NCBI GenBank assembly: GCA_003427395.1
Contig: BFEA01000042.1
Location: 1,548,797-1,581,710, forward strand
Direction: 5' to 3'
Source: Chara braunii
Lineage: Eukaryota > Streptophyta > Charophyceae > Charales > Characeae
Length of the DNA stretch: 32,914 bases
Shown: positions 29,227 to 32,914 of the stretch, in pieces
Numbering within the stretch: the first letter of the stretch is position 1
Layout of the letters: the number at the start of each line of letters is the position of its first letter
Notes under the pieces: generated by a model
The model's input: only the letters and a program-made list of their open reading frames with translations
What the model was told of the DNA's origin: nothing
Database searches by the model: none
Position numbers and translations under genes: made by a program

Positions 29227-31368
29227 TCATCCCGTTAACGAAATCGCCTGCCAGTGGATTAGGCGACTCACGGCAAGGTTGGAAATCCCACTGAGCCCTG
29301 CCCACCCGTTGTTTGCGTCCCTTACAAACCAATGAACAGGGCTAGTGTCTGGCTTCCATTTTTTGTCAGTGCAGAACTCCTTGTACATCATGGCGGGGGT
29401 GTCCCCATCCATGTAAAATCGGAAGAGGTGTGGCGTGGCATTACCCTTGATTTTATGGTCGATGTATGGATCCATGGCGGTTTTCCAGTCAGCAATTTCA
29501 GTGAGCAATATGCAATCGACTTCCTTTTCGCAGGACGCTTTGAGGACATCGAAGAGCTCATCCATGGTATACGCATCGCAACCGCTCAACTTTTTAGCAA
29601 ACAAGCTGAACTTTGCATCTATGTCCGTGTGTGTGTGACCCACTATCATGAACCCCATTTCGACGACCTCGAATATACGAAATTTGATTAGCATGGCCAT
29701 AAAGGCGAACAGATAGTTGTTTTTGTTTTGTCCCCCACAGTTGTCGGCCTGCACCCGCAACTTCGGCGGGAGCGCCCCCTCGCGTGCCTGAACATCTCTC
29801 AACGCTTTGGCGATCGAGGTGACGACCGAGTTTGAGCCGTGCGAAAGGTACGGAAACCACGTGTGGACAATGAGCGATGGTGTCCTATCGTGCGCGATTA
29901 TCCTAGTAAGATTTGTCTTCATCATCATGTTATTTGATATTTTTTTTGACAAACGTCTTCTCGATGCATGGGGTATCGTTGTTTTCGCTTGATCCATTCC
30001 ATCGATGATGATACACAGACTCTCTTTCGGCTTGAGCTCTGAATCAACGGACCACACACTGTACTGTTTCCGGTGTGCCGACTGTAGCGCAAAATGACTT
30101 TTATATTTTGCGACAAGCGCTCTCCTCGGCTCGGGCAGAGCACCCTCTATGAGGATGCTATTCTTAATGCACTCGTTGCATATCGCGTGGTTGGTCACCC
30201 TTGCGAGACGAACGTGCCAGAAGAAGTCCCTCCACTTCTTGCAGAAGACTTGGTACGACGCGCAACAGACTCCTAGCTTAGATAGCCGTCTACGAATATT
30301 GAGGAAGACGTCTTTCTTTGTGGCGAACACCGGCGGGAACGGAATGCGGTTTCTGATCTCGAAGTTCAGGCCTGTCTCAGTCTGATCTGGCATGGGATCA
30401 TACTCGTCCAAGATGATGTCCTCGAACGTAGACCATGTAATGGCGTAGGTCGCCGTTGTCCGCGGACGACCTTCATGGCCATGAACAGCTTCGACGGTTC
30501 CGTCATCGAGGTCATCGATGTATCTTTTGTATGTGTTCCTACCGACGCCGAGTATGAGACACGATGCAGTGACGCACACAGGGTGCAACTGCACTATCGG
30601 TTTGACTGTGGGCTTACGGCCAACTAACGAAATAAAATTATGTAGTTTCGTCATCCACCACTTCCGTCTTTCCTGCCCTCTGATAACACGGTAGTCACGT
30701 CTACATTTCATAACGTCATGCACTCTAAGTTTAGAAAGACAGCGAAACGTCTTGCAACATGTTTTGCGGAGGACGGCCTCACACTCGTCGACGCTACATC
30801 TACGTTCGAAAGTGGAGCTGGATGTTGAAGAACTTCTTTTTCTAAGTCTATATATGTATTTTCTGTTTCCTTTTCCACCGCACAACATAGACAAGGCGGA
30901 TTTCGCGGTGTCTTCTCTGACTGGCAAGTCAACGTCAGATGAACGAGCAGCACGACCCACCCCCCCTTCACTGCTTTCGCACGACGGCAACGAAAGCATG
31001 TCGACCGCGACATAACGATCGTCAGTGCGAGTTGCCGGTGGCGAATGTCCTCGAAGCGAAAGATCAGGAGACCCACACGTCGGTCCTGCGCCGTCATCAG
31101 AAGGCAAGACGCCGACGCCGTTGATGATGTCGTCAAGACGAAGACGCCGCACGACGTTGACATTGGCAGATGGCACAACCCGGTCTCTAAATTGGCGTCC
31201 GGGCATACGATCAACACGGTGTGCACGATGGCCATGTTTCGATGGTGTGACGACAATGTCTGGGGACCGTCTCTCGCAGGAGTTCTCAGGAGCATCAGGC
31301 GCGGGGGTGTGAAAAGACTGCACAGATGGAAGCAAACTGTAGCAACATATGTCCATCCCGCCCGCCAT
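29227..31368 (-). CDS. DUF7869-type DDE transposase-like protein
   Basis: 713 codons without a stop, the only long intact gene in the window. Residues 1-160 are Arg/Ser-rich and poorly structured. Residues 191-222 are Cys-rich (CSVDEC, CC, C...H...C), a possible zinc-binding site. Residues 264-290 look like a helix-turn-helix (VCVTASCLILGVGRNTYKRY). HAICNEC is at 395-401. The catalytic-type core has D456 in IIDGMDQAKTTIPH, D542 in QADNCGGQNKNNYLFAF and D582/D584 in VGHTHTDIDAKFSLF. This matches the DUF7869 family, which has an RNase-H-like transposase-type fold, known widely in plants, algae and animals and of undetermined activity. The start may lie in an upstream exon: CTCTCACAG, a good acceptor, ends at about 31393, and the frame is open from it to the ATG. 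Either a transposon protein or a domesticated host gene is possible, and terminal inverted repeats were not found. Confidence 0.75.
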   Translation of the reverse strand: MAGGMDICCYSLLPSVQSFHTPAPDAPENSCERRSPDIVVTPSKHGHRAHRVDRMPGRQFRDRVVPSANVNVVRRLRLDDIINGVGVLPSDDGAGPTCGSPDLSLRGHSPPATRTDDRYVAVDMLSLPSCESSEGGVGRAARSSDVDLPVREDTAKSALSMLCGGKGNRKYIYRLRKRSSSTSSSTFERRCSVDECEAVLRKTCCKTFRCLSKLRVHDVMKCRRDYRVIRGQERRKWWMTKLHNFISLVGRKPTVKPIVQLHPVCVTASCLILGVGRNTYKRYIDDLDDGTVEAVHGHEGRPRTTATYAITWSTFEDIILDEYDPMPDQTETGLNFEIRNRIPFPPVFATKKDVFLNIRRRLSKLGVCCASYQVFCKKWRDFFWHVRLARVTNHAICNECIKNSILIEGALPEPRRALVAKYKSHFALQSAHRKQYSVWSVDSELKPKESLCIIIDGMDQAKTTIPHASRRRLSKKISNNMMMKTNLTRIIAHDRTPSLIVHTWFPYLSHGSNSVVTSIAKALRDVQAREGALPPKLRVQADNCGGQNKNNYLFAFMAMLIKFRIFEVVEMGFMIVGHTHTDIDAKFSLFAKKLSGCDAYTMDELFDVLKASCEKEVDCILLTEIADWKTAMDPYIDHKIKGNATPHLFRFYMDGDTPAMMYKEFCTDKKWKPDTSPVHWFVRDANNGWAGLSGISNLAVSRLIHWQAISLTG

Positions 31369-31544
31369 CGAATCGCTAACATAGATGGGAACGACCTGTG
31401 AGAGGATACAACAGAACTAAGAAATCGAGAACAGAAAGACACATGAGAAGGGAAGCCGGTCCCCCCCTCACTACCCATCTCAAGAAGTCCAGACCATCTA
31501 CCGATTCAGAGGGACCTGTGGACCCAGAACGCCGGAACGCGCCA

Positions 31545-31731
31545 ACGGGAGGGAGAGGGGGAGAGAGAGAGAGAGAGGGAGAGAGAGAGAGCGAGAGAGA
31601 GAGAGAGAGAGAGGTGGCAGGACAGAACCCCTCCCTCTCTGCATCACGAAGGATTCGCTCCCCACAACAGGATGGAAAGGGGGAGAGAGAGAGAGAGAGA
31701 GCGAGAGCGAGAGAGAGAGAGAGAGAGAGGA
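31545..31731 (+). repeat. (GA)n microsatellites
   Basis: Two GA-rich tracts (about 31558-31613 and 31681-31729) are separated by ~65 bp. The text after each is similar (GGACAGAACCCCTCCCTCTC with GCATCACGAAGG or CACATCACGAAGG), so the block is a direct duplication of about 115 bp. Confidence 0.85.
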
Positions 31732-31762
31732 CAGAACCCCTCCCTCTCCACATCACGAAGGG

Positions 31763-32914
31763 GGTCCAACGTTCCGGGAACGCCAGAACCCCTTGGTGCT
31801 GTGGCCATCGAGGGGGCGGAACGGACCCCATTCCTCGCTCACAACATCAAGGTGCTGTGGCCATCGAGGGGGTGGAACGGACCACCTTCCTCCCCCGCAG
31901 CACGAAGGTGCCGTGGCCACCGAGGGGGCGGGGCGGACCCCCTCCTCCCGCGCAGCACCAAAGGGCATCGAGGGGGTGGGACGAACCCCTTCATCCCGTG
32001 CAGCATCAAAGGGGTCCGACGTTCCGGGNCGTTCCGGGACGGACCCCCTCCTCCCGCGCAGCACCAAAGGGCATCGAGGGGGTGGGACGAACCCCTTCAT
32101 CCCGTGCAGCATCAAAGGGGTCCGGCGTTCCCGGAACGCCGGACCCCCTTGCTGGTGCGGGCATCGAGGGGTTGGGACGGAACCCCTCCTCCCCCGCAGC
32201 ACCTAGGGGGTCCGACGTTTCGGGAACGCCGGACCCCCTTGGCGCTGCGGGCACCGAGGGCGTGGGACGGACCACGCTCCTCCCCCGCAGCACCAAGGGG
32301 GTCCGGCGTCCCGGGAACGCCGGACCCCCTTGGTGCTGCGGGCATCGAGGGGGTAGGACGGACCCTGTTGGTGCTGCGGGCATCGAGGGGGAGGGACGGA
32401 ACCCCTCCTCCCCCGCAGCACCAAGGGGGTCCGGCATTCCGGGAACGCTGGACCCCCTTGGAGCTGCGGGCACCGACGGCGTGGGACGGACCGCGCTCCT
32501 CCCCCGCAGCACCGAGGGGGTCCGGCGTTCCGGGAACGGCGGACCCCCTTGGTGCTGCGGGCATAGAGGGGGTGGGACGGACCCCCTCCCTCCCCCGCAG
32601 CACCTAGGGGGTGGGACGGACCCCCTCCCTCCCCCGCAGCACCTAGGGGGTGGGACGGACCCCCTTGGTGCTGCGGGCATCGAGGGGGAGGGACAAAACC
32701 CCTCCTCCCCCGCAGCACGTAGGGGGTCCGGCGTTCCCGGAATGCCGGACCCCCTTGGCGCTGCGGGCACCGACGGCGTGGGACGGACCGCGCTCCTCCC
32801 CCGCAGCACCCCGGGGCTCCGGCGTTCCGGGAACGCCGGACCCCCTTGGTGCTGCGGGCATCGAGTGGGTGGGACAGACCCCCTCCCTCCCCCGCAGGGC
32901 TAGGGGGGGGGGGG
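31763..32914. repeat. GC-rich array of nested palindromes, 90-bp units in A-B-C order
   Basis: Each unit contains a ~59-bp palindrome with arms CCCGCAGCACCAAGGGGG and TCCGGCGTTCC, and a second, smaller palindrome (GAGGGGGT/ACCCCCTC around GGGACGG). The smaller palindrome comes in three forms that follow the same order three times. A starts at 32161, 32381 and 32677. B (GGCGT/ACSRCGCTC type) starts at 32251, 32471 and 32767. C starts at 32342, 32561 and 32858. A-to-B and B-to-C distances are 90-91 bp each time. C-to-A distances vary (39 and 116 bp). Earlier units (31763-32133) are less regular. Because 90 is divisible by three, long frames appear on both strands; none is taken as a gene. The array runs off the window in a G12 run. 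Confidence 0.9.

Noticed and set aside
31085-31110. CTGATGA on the minus strand inside the transposase-like ORF
   Set aside because: No stem II or GAAA follows, and it is coding sequence.
31398-32903. 501-codon plus-strand frame, and 311-, 267-, 171- and 163-codon frames on both strands
   Set aside because: They arise because the palindromic array has a 90-bp period (multiple of three) and few stop-forming AT bases. Frames are open in several phases and on both strands with no domain.
1-32914. CRISPR arrays or bacterial operons
   Set aside because: No regular direct repeat with unique spacers, no Shine-Dalgarno-led gene series, and the DNA is clearly eukaryotic.

Overview
This is nuclear eukaryotic DNA dominated by transposable elements and simple repeats. 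There is no operon structure, no rRNA and no intact conserved housekeeping gene. The sequence shows long AT-rich decayed tracts, several unrelated satellites, microsatellites, assembly Ns, plant-style intron signals and a retroelement with a CCHC gag-like ORF. The gag-like and reverse-transcriptase (RT) proteins, and a DUF7869-type transposase-like protein, resemble families I associate from memory with streptophyte algae, particularly Chara. A charophyte or other streptophyte is therefore my best guess, but it is an inference and was not checked by any search.

Layout. 1-1.4 kb: minus-strand fragments of a retroelement gag-like gene, one of them open to the window edge. 1.4-5.4 kb: anonymous decayed sequence. 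5.4-6.0 kb: a ~122-bp tandem repeat. 6.3-7.2 kb: a family of hairpin repeats with a constant 17-nt loop and changing but complementary stems. 7.8-10 kb: pyrimidine-rich diverged repeats. 10.1-10.3 kb: a tRNA-derived SINE candidate. 10.7-17 kb: mostly anonymous, with small repeats, proline-rich reading frames and a possible inverted-repeat element. 17.1-17.5 kb: a purine-rich 67-bp minisatellite. 17.97-18.03 kb: a complete hammerhead ribozyme ending at a 416-nt run of N.

18.4-24.7 kb is a nested transposon complex. Two related ~770-bp hAT-like non-autonomous elements lie side by side. The left copy is split by a 4.9-kb retroelement that has 505-bp direct terminal repeats, a CCHC/coiled-coil/SAP gag-like ORF and an RT carrying FDIKDMF, GIPMGK and FVDD motifs. 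Comparison with the second copy shows that the insertion removed about 45 bp of target and made no obvious target duplication. The retroelement genes are broken by stops and frameshifts.

27.1-31.4 kb, minus strand: a 713-codon open reading frame for a DUF7869-type DDE transposase-like protein, its probable C-terminal continuation, and downstream two tandem diverged copies of an unnamed exon pair. 31.5-32.9 kb: GA microsatellites, then a GC-rich array of nested palindromes ordered as a three-unit (A-B-C) higher-order repeat that runs off the window.

Most other open frames, including several of 130-500 codons in the last kilobase, are by-products of repeats whose period is a multiple of three.
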